Of a DNA stretch of 64,000 nucleotides, positions 54,857 to 62,867 are shown piece after piece (the first letter of the stretch is position 1; every line of letters begins with the position of its first letter). The notes under the pieces were generated by a model, which was given only the letters and a program-made list of their open reading frames with translations, ran no database searches and had not been told where the DNA came from. A program made the position numbers and the translations under genes. The DNA lies in NCBI RefSeq assembly GCF_032163395.1, contig NZ_CP119970.1:62001-126000 (forward strand), in the 5' to 3' direction. This DNA is from Gloeocapsopsis dulcis (GTDB lineage Bacteria; Cyanobacteriota; Cyanobacteriia; Cyanobacteriales; Chroococcidiopsidaceae).

Positions 54857-54912
54857 GTCTCCGATTCGGAGACATTTGCTCGTGTAACCCATTTTGTCTC
54901 CCATTGGGAGAC
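54857..54912. repeat. Pair of 17-bp perfect palindromes (GTCTCCSATTSGGAGAC type)
   Basis: GTCTCCGATTCGGAGAC (54857-54873) and GTCTCCCATTGGGAGAC (54896-54912), 39 bp apart and each preceded by a T-run. A degenerate third, GTCTCCACATGTGTCT, is at 54792-54807. The spacing near four helical turns suits dimers of a regulator on one DNA face. Confidence 0.6.
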
Positions 54913-54936
54913 AGATTTTCCACAACCTGAGCCGCT

Positions 54937-55443
54937 TCAATCAATCGGTAAGCATGGGCGGTAAAGCCTGCAATCGCGCAATTGCTTGAGTGCTAACCAC
55001 GCTTGGGTAATGCCTCGATCGACTTTGAGTTCTAAACGGTGGCGATGGCGTTTTTCTAAATCGGAAAGTTCTTCTAGTAAATCCGCAAGACCGTAAGGCG
55101 ACTCAATCATCGCACCTTCCTCAACGATAGCTTCTTGAGCGTGAGTGTTGCTTGGCGATCTGATCCGCTGCTCAGAATCATTGCTGATAATTTCTAACTC
55201 AAGTGGGTTGCAGGACAACGTGCTAGGAAGTTCGCTTTGGTTACCGAAGCAGACCCAAACTTTGGGTAAAGCAAAACCCAAGGTGATTTTCAGAAAATCA
55301 CCTTGTTTTCCAGTCAAGTGATGCCGGACGCGATCGCCGTCACGTGATCGGACAAAATTTCCTTGGTACTTAACTCTAGCATTGATTTTATATGAATTAT
55401 TAGAAAGTTCTCGGTTAAGAACAATGCCATCGAGTTTGTCCAT
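54937..55443 (-). CDS. Hypothetical protein, doubtful
   Basis: An open frame of about 168 codons downstream of cysS (overlapping its end by ~29 bases) with a charged helical C-terminal part (LADLLEELSDLEKRHRHRLE). I recognise no family. The frame extends upstream to 55569 only as a shadow of cysS. It may be a fragment of accessory DNA. Confidence 0.35.
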   Translation of the reverse strand: MDKLDGIVLNRELSNNSYKINARVKYQGNFVRSRDGDRVRHHLTGKQGDFLKITLGFALPKVWVCFGNQSELPSTLSCNPLELEIISNDSEQRIRSPSNTHAQEAIVEEGAMIESPYGLADLLEELSDLEKRHRHRLELKVDRGITQAWLALKQLRDCRLYRPCLPID

Positions 55444-56875
55444 CAGGTTGATCGACCAACGTAATACCCACGGCTTGCAGTTCGTCGCGAATGCGATCGC
55501 TCTGTGCATAGCGTTTTTCCTGCCGTGCTTGGTGTCGCTGCTCCAAGAGTGATTCAATCCAAACACCATCCAATTCTGGGACAGTAGTATTTTCCTGCTT
55601 CGCTTGCAAACCGAAAATTTGAGCCAATTGAATCAGAGTCTGCAATGAACTCTGTAGCTGTAGATCAGAGAGTTCTTTTTCCGATTGATAGTGACGCAGA
55701 TTAAACTCTCGCTTGATCGATTTCGCTAACTCAAATAGTACTGCCAATCCAGCCGCTGTGTTGAAGTCATCGTCCATTGCCGCCTGAAAACGGGTAACTG
55801 AGTCTGTATCCAGTTCACTGGAAATAGGCATTTGAGATGATAGATTCAATGGGTGTAAATCCAACGTCAAAGCTTCTTTTAGCGTTTGCCAACCTTTCTC
55901 AGCCGCTGCGATCGCCGCTTTGGTAAAATCCAACGGTTTGCGGTAATGGGCTTGCAGTACAAACAATCGAATCACCATTGGAGCAACAGGCTGTGGATAC
56001 TCCGACCATTTGCCCTCCAGCAAATCTCGAATTGTGGTGAAATTGCCTAAAGACTTGGACATCTTCTCGCCATTCACTGTCACCATGCCGTTGTGCAGCC
56101 AATAGTTTGCCAGAGGCTGACCTGTCAGCACTTCTGACTGAGCGATTTCATTTTCATGATGGGGAAAGATCAGATCGCCACCACCACCGTGGATATCGAT
56201 TGTTTCGCCCAGTCGGGCACGGATCATAGCAGAACATTCAATGTGCCAGCCTGGTCGTCCTTTGCCCCAGGGAGATTCCCAGGCTGGTTCACCGAGCTTT
56301 GCAGCTTTCCAGAGCGCAAAATCACAGGAGTCTTGCTTTTTGCACTCTAGATCATCTGAGTCAAGTCGCCCACCTGCCCCCGCTTGCATCTGCTCTAGCT
56401 GTCGTCCAGAGAGTTTGCCATAGTCCGCAAACTGCCGCACATTGTAGTAAACATCACCATCCACTGCATAGGCGTAACCTTTTTCTTCAAGTGCCTGAAT
56501 CAGATGACGAATCGCTGGAATATGCTCAGTCACGCGGGGGTATTCATCGGCATCTAGGATATTTAACTGACGAATATCTTCAAAGTAGCCAGCAATATAG
56601 CGATCGGCAATGGCTTGCATCGAACTGCCTTCGGCTTGAGCACGATTCAGAATCTTGTCATCAATATCGGTGAAGTTTTGCACGTAGCGCACCTGATAGC
56701 CCCGCCATTGCAGATATCGCCGCACCACATCCCACCCAATGTAAGAACGGGCATGACCCAAATGGCAATCGTCATACACTGTTACGCCGCAGCAGTACAT
56801 CGTGATTTGACTCGGTTTAATCGTTGTGAAAAGTTCTTTGCGACGAGTCAGAGTATTGTAAATGAGTAGAGTCAT
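55415..56875 (-). CDS. cysS: Cysteinyl-tRNA synthetase
   Basis: A 486-residue class I synthetase charging tRNA-Cys. It has the HIGH-type CHLGHARSY, KMSKS in GEKMSKSLGN, and the zinc-site residues: Cys in MYCCGVTVYD, Cys in HIECSAM, His and Glu in FPHHENE. The usual motif YVCGPTVYD appears as YCCGVTVYD. Its start is 141 bp from the divergent ccmM-like gene, with a Zur-type site between, and its neighbours are other zinc enzymes. It could be the only CysRS or a low-zinc duplicate; the window cannot decide. Confidence 0.95.
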   Translation of the reverse strand: MTLLIYNTLTRRKELFTTIKPSQITMYCCGVTVYDDCHLGHARSYIGWDVVRRYLQWRGYQVRYVQNFTDIDDKILNRAQAEGSSMQAIADRYIAGYFEDIRQLNILDADEYPRVTEHIPAIRHLIQALEEKGYAYAVDGDVYYNVRQFADYGKLSGRQLEQMQAGAGGRLDSDDLECKKQDSCDFALWKAAKLGEPAWESPWGKGRPGWHIECSAMIRARLGETIDIHGGGGDLIFPHHENEIAQSEVLTGQPLANYWLHNGMVTVNGEKMSKSLGNFTTIRDLLEGKWSEYPQPVAPMVIRLFVLQAHYRKPLDFTKAAIAAAEKGWQTLKEALTLDLHPLNLSSQMPISSELDTDSVTRFQAAMDDDFNTAAGLAVLFELAKSIKREFNLRHYQSEKELSDLQLQSSLQTLIQLAQIFGLQAKQENTTVPELDGVWIESLLEQRHQARQEKRYAQSDRIRDELQAVGITLVDQPDGQTRWHCS

Positions 56876-56994
56876 GACTAAATAAGATGACCAAAATCAA
56901 AAGGTAAATATTGTTAGTAAAAACGTTACGACATGGTTTGATCGGGATTGGAGAAAACACCCTCCAGGATTGCTCCATTCAAGTAAAATTAAAA

Positions 56995-57009
56995 TGATAA
57001 TCGTTCTCA
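56995..57009. promoter_or_regulatory. Candidate Zur box between cysS and the ccmM paralogue
   Basis: TGATAATCGTTCTCA matches the TGATAAT-N-ATTATCA inverted repeat at 12 of 14 arm positions. It ends 7 bases before the ATG of the ccmM-like gene and 120 bp from the cysS start, so binding would block the former directly. Confidence 0.6.
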
Positions 57010-57016
57010 TACTAAC

Positions 57017-57970
57017 ATGGACATCTATAATATTCCTGCACCCCCAACCCCTTGGTCGCAGCAACTCGTTGCGCCAGGAATCGATCCCAGTGCTTATATT
57101 CACCCACTAACCAACGTGATCGGCGATGTGCGAATTGGCGTGCAGGTTCACATCGCGCCAGGAGTTTCAATTCGAGCCGATGAGGGAATGCCGTTTTACA
57201 TTGGAGCCAACGTAAACATTCAGGATGGGGTGGTGATTCATGGTTTAGAGCAGGGACGAGTCACGGGAGATGACGGCAACCCTTACTCCGTGTGGATTAG
57301 TGACAATGCCTCGATTACTCATATGGCATTGATTCATGGTCCGGCTTACGTTGGGAAGGACTGCTTTATTGGCTTCCGCTCTACGGTATTCAATGCCCGT
57401 GTGGGGAATAGCTGTATCGTCATGTCCCATGCGCTAATTGAGAATGTGGAAATCCCAGCAGGCAAATATGTGGCATCTGGCTCGACGATCACCTATCAGT
57501 CGCAAGCCAATCGCTTACCCAATGTTCGGGAAGCAGATTCAGGGTTTGCCCGCCATGTTGTCAGCATCAATCAAAAGCTGCGTCAGGGCTATCTGTGTGC
57601 TGGGGATGAGGCGTGTATTGCTGCTATCCGCAATGAATCTAACGGACATTCAAATTTGCAACCAAATGAATCTGGTAATAGTCATCGGCAATCTTCGGTC
57701 TTAGAGGCTAACGCTTTAGCCTGGATTCACAACTTACTGAATCAGGGACTTTATATTGGGGTGGAACAGGCTGATGCACGACGATTTCGGGCAAATTCCT
57801 GGTCTGATTGTGCGCTGATCAAAACCACAAGAGAATCAGAAGCGATCAAAACTCTGGAGGTTTGCCTGCATGAGTACTGTGACAGATATATCCGCCTATT
57901 TAGCATTAATCCTAAAACGCGGCAGCGCGGCAACGAGTTGATTGTTCAGCATCTAGAAGACAAGCGGTGA
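57017..57970 (+). CDS. ccmM-like: CcmM paralogue: gamma-carbonic anhydrase with a single RbcS-like (SSUL) domain
   Basis: A 317-residue protein. Residues 1-200 are a left-handed beta-helix of CcmM type, keeping the three zinc His (VVIHG and THMALIHG) and the Cys pair six apart in [10 protein letters not shown], needed for CA activity in characterised CcmM. Residues ~232-312 form one SSUL domain ([23 protein letters not shown], ...[15 protein letters not shown]). Usual carboxysomal CcmM carries three to five SSUL repeats and exceeds 500 residues, so this is a shortened paralogue. It lies outside a ccm operon, behind a Zur-type box and among zinc-enzyme genes. It may replace or supplement carbonic anhydrase activity when zinc is scarce, and could bind RuBisCO at only one site. 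Confidence 0.88.
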   Translation: MDIYNIPAPPTPWSQQLVAPGIDPSAYIHPLTNVIGDVRIGVQVHIAPGVSIRADEGMPFYIGANVNIQDGVVIHGLEQGRVTGDDGNPYSVWISDNASITHMALIHGPAYVGKDCFIGFRSTVFNARVGNSCIVMSHALIENVEIPAGKYVASGSTITYQSQANRLPNVREADSGFARHVVSINQKLRQGYLCAGDEACIAAIRNESNGHSNLQPNESGNSHRQSSVLEANALAWIHNLLNQGLYIGVEQADARRFRANSWSDCALIKTTRESEAIKTLEVCLHEYCDRYIRLFSINPKTRQRGNELIVQHLEDKR

Positions 57971-58009
57971 ACAGAAGCAGAAGCATTGCCTCTTCACCCT
58001 TTTACCCCT

Positions 58010-58357
58010 TCACTTCTTTAAAAGTTCAACTGAATTAAAGAAACAACTTCTTGCTCCGGTGTGACAAGCAACATCGCCCACTTGCTCAATTTTTAGTAGA
58101 AGAGTGTCTGCGTCGCAGTCGTAATACAACGCTTTGACTTTTTGAATATGTCCAGAGGTTGCACCCTTATGCCATTCGCCACGGGAACGGCTCCAGTAGT
58201 ATGCCTCCCCTGTTTTTAGCGTTTGCTGGATTGATTTGCGGCTCATCCATGCCATCATCAAAACTGTATCATCTTGATAATCTTGGACAATCGCCGGAAT
58301 CAATCCGCGATCATTAAATTTCAACTGCTCTAGCCAAAGAAGTTTCTGGTTCATCAT
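58010..58357 (-). CDS. hisI: Phosphoribosyl-AMP cyclohydrolase
   Basis: A 115-residue, single-domain HisI, third step of histidine synthesis (opens the purine ring of PR-AMP). Signatures: YYWSRSRGEWHKGATSGH, YDCDADTLLLKIEQ and ACHTGARSCF; the three Cys bind zinc. The HisE domain found fused in many bacteria is absent. It starts two bases after the CobW stop, so translation is coupled and the CobW may supply its metal. Probably a low-zinc paralogue of the housekeeping enzyme. Confidence 0.94.
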   Translation of the reverse strand: MMNQKLLWLEQLKFNDRGLIPAIVQDYQDDTVLMMAWMSRKSIQQTLKTGEAYYWSRSRGEWHKGATSGHIQKVKALYYDCDADTLLLKIEQVGDVACHTGARSCFFNSVELLKK

Positions 58358-58359
58358 TG

Positions 58360-59346
58360 TTATTGGGTCAGGCAGTTATTCAGCGTTTGGATGAGAAAAA
58401 GGGCATCGAGTTTGCGTCCAATTAACACCATCTGATTTGCAGGAGGAGCTATCCACTCGCTATCGTCGATCGTGAAACGCTTACCACTGAGTTGAAATAG
58501 ATGTCGCTTAGGGCTTTCGGCAAACCAGAGAACACCCTTGGCTCGGAATACATTGTCTGGAAGTTGGTAGTCGAGGAACTGTTGAAATTTCTTCAGAGCA
58601 ATGGGACGATTACTTTGAAACGATACCGACATAAACCCATCGTTGTTGAGATGCTGGGAACCATTGTCGGGAACTGTGGGTGTTTCAGCAAAAGAACTGA
58701 ACGCTGCAAGATTAACGTCCAAAATCAACGAGAGGGGAACTTTACCATATTCAGAACGCAAAATTCTGGCACGCTCTTTGACTGAGCAAAGATAGCCTTC
58801 TAACTCATTCACTCTTCTCTCAGAGACTAAATCAGTTTTATTCAATAAAATAATATCGCCATACAGGATTTGATTTATAGCTGCACCGCTGTTGTAATGC
58901 TCTGCCGGAGTAAATGTTTCTGCATCAACAACGGTGACGATCGCATTCAACTGAGTCAATGTTCGCAGTTCAGTTCCCAAAAACGTCAGTGCGATCGGTA
59001 GCGGCTCAGCAACGCCAGTTGTCTCAACAATCAAATAATCAATCTGGTCTTGACGGTCTAATACTCGGTAAACTGCATCCGCCAAATTATCGTTAATCGT
59101 GCAGCAGATACAGCCATTGGTCAGTTCTATCATGTCTTCTGCAACTGCAACTAAGAGCTGGCTGTCAATATTGATGTCACCAAACTCGTTGACTAGAACA
59201 GCAACTTTGTAGGCGGCAAAGTTTTGCAGAATATAGTTTAATAATGTTGTTTTACCACTACCCAAAAAGCCTGTAATGATGGTCACAGGCAGTTTCTGAA
59301 ACGAAGTGGCAAGAGTGTCTAACATAAGCAAGATTGAGACTAACAA
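58360..59346 (-). CDS. CobW-family GTPase (putative zinc metallochaperone), copy without His-rich loop
   Basis: A 328-residue G3E P-loop GTPase. Walker A GFLGSGKTTLL, the metal-binding GCICCTI (CxCC), ETTGVAEPLP and ILLNKTDL are intact; a CobW C-terminal domain follows (FRAKGVLWFAES, HLFQLSGKRF). Such proteins deliver zinc to client enzymes. This copy lacks the His-rich segment of the copy at 60130. First Met at 59346; the Met at 59325 is an alternative start. It sits between folE and hisI, both zinc enzymes, in the putative Zur operon. Confidence 0.93.
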   Translation of the reverse strand: MLVSILLMLDTLATSFQKLPVTIITGFLGSGKTTLLNYILQNFAAYKVAVLVNEFGDINIDSQLLVAVAEDMIELTNGCICCTINDNLADAVYRVLDRQDQIDYLIVETTGVAEPLPIALTFLGTELRTLTQLNAIVTVVDAETFTPAEHYNSGAAINQILYGDIILLNKTDLVSERRVNELEGYLCSVKERARILRSEYGKVPLSLILDVNLAAFSSFAETPTVPDNGSQHLNNDGFMSVSFQSNRPIALKKFQQFLDYQLPDNVFRAKGVLWFAESPKRHLFQLSGKRFTIDDSEWIAPPANQMVLIGRKLDALFLIQTLNNCLTQ

Positions 59347-59393
59347 ATATAAAGAGGCAGCAATGGAATGAAAAGCTGCCTCCAGGCAAGGCG

Positions 59394-60032
59394 CTAGTGG
59401 AACGCTGGAGCGTGACGGATCAAGCTCATAAACTCTTGGCGAGTACGGGCATCGTTAGCAAAAGCTCCTTTCATCGCACTTGTCACCGTCCAAGAACCTG
59501 GCTTTTGTACGCCTCGCATTACCATACACATGTGAGTGGCTTCGACAACCACTGCCACACCTTGAGGCTGGAGCAAGCCTTGCAGCGCTTCAGCAATCTG
59601 AGCAGTTAGGCGTTCCTGTACTTGCAGGCGGCGGGCATACATTTCGCAAATCCGAGCCACTTTAGATAAACCAATCACTTTACCGTCGGGAATGTAAGCA
59701 ACATGGGCGCGCCCCAAAATTGGTAGAATGTGGTGTTCGCAGGAGCTAAACAGATCGATATCCCGCACCAACACCATTTCATTGGCATCTTCGTGAAACA
59801 CGGCTCCATTCAGCAACTCATCCAATGACTGATGATAGCCAGAGGTGAGGAACTTGAGCGCTTTGACAACCCGTTTAGGTGTGTCTCGCAGTCCTTCGCG
59901 GTCGGGATCTTCACCCATACCAAGGAGTAGGGTGCGAACGGCTTGCTGCATTTCTGCTTCAGAGACGGGGGATTTAGCCTCCGTACTGATGGTCTGTTTG
60001 CAGATATCGTCGGGTGAAATTGATAGTGTCAT
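59394..60032 (-). CDS. folE: GTP cyclohydrolase I (FolE type IA)
   Basis: A 212-residue enzyme making dihydroneopterin triphosphate from GTP for folate and pterins. Blocks: [39 protein letters not shown] (zinc Cys and His), [19 protein letters not shown] and [14 protein letters not shown] (zinc Cys). It is the zinc-dependent type, not the zinc-sparing FolE2, even though it lies in a zinc-limitation operon between two CobW genes. Probably a second copy expressed under low zinc. Confidence 0.95.
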   Translation of the reverse strand: MTLSISPDDICKQTISTEAKSPVSEAEMQQAVRTLLLGMGEDPDREGLRDTPKRVVKALKFLTSGYHQSLDELLNGAVFHEDANEMVLVRDIDLFSSCEHHILPILGRAHVAYIPDGKVIGLSKVARICEMYARRLQVQERLTAQIAEALQGLLQPQGVAVVVEATHMCMVMRGVQKPGSWTVTSAMKGAFANDARTRQEFMSLIRHAPAFH

Positions 60033-60129
60033 AAGTAAATTTAGATTAGGCGATCGTTAGTCGTAAAAATAGGGGACATCGCACACAACATCCCTCCCTT
60101 CAGCAAGCGGCTGAACTGCTGAAATCGGA

Positions 60130-61182
60130 TCAAGCAATGCAGTTTGCTAACTGCTGTTGCAGCTCGTCAGCATTCAGATTACGTCCAATAAAAACAAGCT
60201 GGTTTTTGGGTGGGGTACGCCATGTTTCTCCTTGTAGATCAAAGCGAGGACCGCTCAGTTGAAAGACATTACGTAAGTCGCTTTCAGCAAACCAGAGAAT
60301 TCCTTTTGCTCGAAACACTTCCTTGGGCAATTGGTTTTGCAGGAAGGTTTCAAATTTTTTCACGTCCAAGGGGCGATCGCTCTCAAAGGATATTGACACA
60401 AATCCATCATTATCCAGATGATCGGAATGGTGATGATGGTGTTCGTGTGGGTGATGAGTATGATCGTCGTGGTGGTGATGCTCATGCTCGTGTTGAGATT
60501 GCTTGATTTCCTCCTGAACTAAATCGGCATAAGCTTTTGGGTTGTTATACCCCACATCTAAAATCAGCGGTAAGGGTACTTTCCCGTGTTGACTGTGTAA
60601 AATTCTGGCTCCCACTTTCACTGTGCTAATATAAGCTTCCAAGTCCTTCAGTTGTTCAGGGGATGCCAGATCGGTTTTGTTCAAAATCGTGACATCACCG
60701 TAGGCAATTTGCTTAAGTGCGGCTTCACTTTCGAAATGATCGGGAGTGAAAGTTTCAGCATCAACAACGGTGACGATCGAATCTAGTCGAGTCAAGTCGC
60801 GCAATTCTGTTCCCAAAAACGTCAGAATGATAGGTAGCGGATCGGCAACACCAGTGGTTTCAATTACCATATAATCGACGCGATCGTCCCGTTCCAGTAC
60901 TCGATAAACGGCATCCACTAAACCGTCATTAATGGTGCAACAAATACAGCCGTTACTGAGTTCCACCATATCTTCATCCATCGATACTAGCAATTGACTA
61001 TCGATGTTGATGTCACCGAACTCATTGACTAAAATGGCAACCTTCAAATCCTGACGGTTGCTCAAAATATGATTGAGCAATGTCGTTTTACCACTTCCTA
61101 AGAAGCCTGTAATGATGGTGACAGGCATTCCGCGTTTGGAAATCTCTAGAGTAGTTGTGCTGGGAAGAGTTGTGGTAGTCAT
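60130..61182 (-). CDS. CobW-family GTPase with His-rich metal loop
   Basis: A 350-residue G3E GTPase: GFLGSGKTTLLNHIL, GCICCTI, ETTGVADPLP, ILNKTDL and the CobW C-terminal block. Between residues ~230 and 260 it has a strongly His/Asp-rich stretch (about 18 His), typical of zinc-buffering members. Likely a zinc metallochaperone serving the neighbouring folE/hisI products or the cell in general. Preceded by a relic of a third cobW and, further up, by a perfect Zur-type palindrome. Confidence 0.94.
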   Translation of the reverse strand: MTTTTLPSTTTLEISKRGMPVTIITGFLGSGKTTLLNHILSNRQDLKVAILVNEFGDINIDSQLLVSMDEDMVELSNGCICCTINDGLVDAVYRVLERDDRVDYMVIETTGVADPLPIILTFLGTELRDLTRLDSIVTVVDAETFTPDHFESEAALKQIAYGDVTILNKTDLASPEQLKDLEAYISTVKVGARILHSQHGKVPLPLILDVGYNNPKAYADLVQEEIKQSQHEHEHHHHDDHTHHPHEHHHHHSDHLDNDGFVSISFESDRPLDVKKFETFLQNQLPKEVFRAKGILWFAESDLRNVFQLSGPRFDLQGETWRTPPKNQLVFIGRNLNADELQQQLANCIA

Positions 61183-61196
61183 ACAAATTCCTCAAG

Positions 61197-61457
61197 TTAA
61201 ATAGCAATGCATGCAACTAATTGCGCTTTGATATCCTCCACGTTCAAGTTTCGTCTGATGAACACTGATTGGTTTTCACAAGAAGGGCGATCGCCCTTCT
61301 TGTTCTGAGGTTCGGAGCGATTCTCTTTCAGATTGGATTGCTGGTCGCTGAGTTGAAGCACATGGCGCGATTGACTTTTACGACTGCCTAAAAAGCCTGT
61401 AATGATGGCGGGCATTCTGCGTTGAGGAACATTCACTGACTCTGGACAACCTTGCAT
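61197..61457 (-). pseudogene. Internally deleted third cobW gene
   Basis: The 86 codons join the CobW N-terminus (RRMPAIITGFLGSRKS, with the P-loop GSGKT broken) to the C-terminal end (RHVLQLSDQQS, then NQSVFIRRNLNVEDIKAQL), losing about 250 residues. It has the position of the first gene of the operon, so its remains now form the leader before the intact cobW. Confidence 0.85.
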
Positions 61458-61540
61458 AACTGGATGAGTTCATAATGCTTTCCTAATTCTGCAAAAAAGC
61501 CTCAGTCAGATGACAAACCAGCGTTTTCTGCTGCATAGAA

Positions 61541-61555
61541 TGATAATTATTATCA
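61541..61555. promoter_or_regulatory. Zur box, perfect 7-1-7 inverted repeat
   Basis: TGATAATTATTATCA is a perfect TGATAAT-N-ATTATCA palindrome, 84 bp before the cobW relic on the minus strand and thus upstream of cobW-folE-cobW-hisI. Fur binds a similar sequence, but gene content favours Zur. Confidence 0.8.
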
Positions 61556-61678
61556 TATTACAGGCTCTTTTGCGCTTTGGCAGCGTCTCGTCGTTTGCAG
61601 TTCACTTTGGCAACTTTCAAGCTATTAAGTAAGGTAAATTTTTAAGCTTGCTTTCCTGATTGACATCATTATTCAGCT

Positions 61679-62059
61679 TTAGCAATCGGGTAGGGGTGGA
61701 ATCCTTGCTAAAATTCCTTTCTTGAGGATATCAGGACGTTCCTGGCGAAGAACTAGCCCATCTGAACTAGCATGATACTGCTCTGCCAGTTGTAAAATCG
61801 CGGTTGCACTCTGAAGCGGCGGCAAATCCCCAAACATGAGTGTAGTTTTGTGGGAAGCGGCATAAGCAACAACGCAAGGGCGATTACAGGCGCTGAGACA
61901 CTCGACGGACTGGATAGCGTATTCCGATGCTAACGTCCATTGTGGCTGGAGGCGCAGCAGATGGGTGAGAAGATGATAGCCACCTCGCTGACCCATGTAA
62001 TCTCGTTGCGTTGATGAGAATGCACAGGATTTGCAAACAAATAAGGTATGTTTTGTCAT
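61679..62059 (-). CDS. DUF1636 metal-binding protein
   Basis: About 126 residues with a Cys pair near the start (FVCKSCAFS) and a Cys cluster VECLSACNRPCVVA, a thioredoxin-like ferredoxin-type arrangement. Function unknown; the family is often found beside TonB receptors, CobW or cobalamin/zinc genes. Start MTKHTLF at 62059 (upstream Met at 62068). Last of the minus-strand run that begins with the TonB receptor at the window end, though 217 bp separate it from the membrane-protein gene. A decayed relative is at 44689. Confidence 0.85.
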   Translation of the reverse strand: MTKHTLFVCKSCAFSSTQRDYMGQRGGYHLLTHLLRLQPQWTLASEYAIQSVECLSACNRPCVVAYAASHKTTLMFGDLPPLQSATAILQLAEQYHASSDGLVLRQERPDILKKGILARIPPLPDC

Positions 62060-62276
62060 TGCGATCAAGTTTCTTGAAGCGCTTACAGTAACTTAATAGA
62101 TTTAATATGGGGGATAGAGATAAATCGCGCTGCTAAAACTGCTGATCGCAACTAGAAAAAACCTCCAGAGGCGATGGCTGGCAACTTGATTCCATGCGAT
62201 TGACCGCGGGCTAGACTGAGCAATCGAAATCGGATGAGTGGATTTTTACATTACCCCTGACCCCTGCAATGAATAA

Positions 62277-62867
62277 CTAAGCAATGCCTATTTTGCGCCG
62301 TCGAGCATTCCAAATCAGTATGCAATGGATACCAATGAGCGCGATCGCCCACACCATATTTCCCACAAACACGTCCCATACAATCGGCAGCGTAAAATTC
62401 TCGATGCCGCCCAGTACCAAACTGGCTAGCCCAATCACCGCCTGATACGCCACAAAACCTACCATCAATGCGATGCTTAACCAGATACCATAGCCTGTAA
62501 ATCCCCGCTGGCTAACCGCAGGCTTTTGGTTCCCCAGCAAACCTGCCAGCACCGCTCCTAAGAGCAGCACGGGTCCCCAAGCAACAGTGCTGAGTGTCCA
62601 GGGATATTGCCGCACGGTAAAACCCAGCAATTGGTTGATAAACCACATGCTAAAAATCACCGTCAGCGCACGGCGACGGGGCAGGGTAGCTCCAGCGATC
62701 GCTCCAAACCCCGCCAGGGGAACGGTGCAGGTATAAATTACGTTGCTGGTTGTGCCCAAACTCAACACCAGAAGAAACCAGAATCGACCGTGGGCGATCG
62801 CCTGACAACCCTGTTGCCAACTCAAGCGAGTGGGTATCGAAACACGATTAAATTCAACGTAGCTCAT
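62277..62867 (-). CDS. Predicted integral membrane protein of the low-zinc island
   Basis: A 196-residue protein with about five hydrophobic helices (FWFLLVLSLGTTSNVIYTC, ALTVIFSMWFINQLLGF, AWGPVLLLGAVLAGLLG, WLSIALMVGFVAYQAVIGL, VFVGNMVWAIALIGIHCILI). No recognised catalytic motif. It overlaps the preceding ferredoxin-like gene by 14 bp, so they are co-expressed with the TonB receptor. An inner-membrane partner in metal uptake (small permease or energy-coupling type) is possible. Confidence 0.82.
   Translation of the reverse strand: MSYVEFNRVSIPTRLSWQQGCQAIAHGRFWFLLVLSLGTTSNVIYTCTVPLAGFGAIAGATLPRRRALTVIFSMWFINQLLGFTVRQYPWTLSTVAWGPVLLLGAVLAGLLGNQKPAVSQRGFTGYGIWLSIALMVGFVAYQAVIGLASLVLGGIENFTLPIVWDVFVGNMVWAIALIGIHCILIWNARRRKIGIA

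Noticed and set aside
56156-56869. Plus-strand ORFs of 60-124 codons within cysS
   Set aside because: Shadows of cysS, which has full catalytic motifs on the minus strand.
60210-60506. Plus-strand 98-codon ORF opposite the His-rich loop of CobW
   Set aside because: The repeated GTG/GAT pattern is the complement of the His-rich coding stretch; no independent support.
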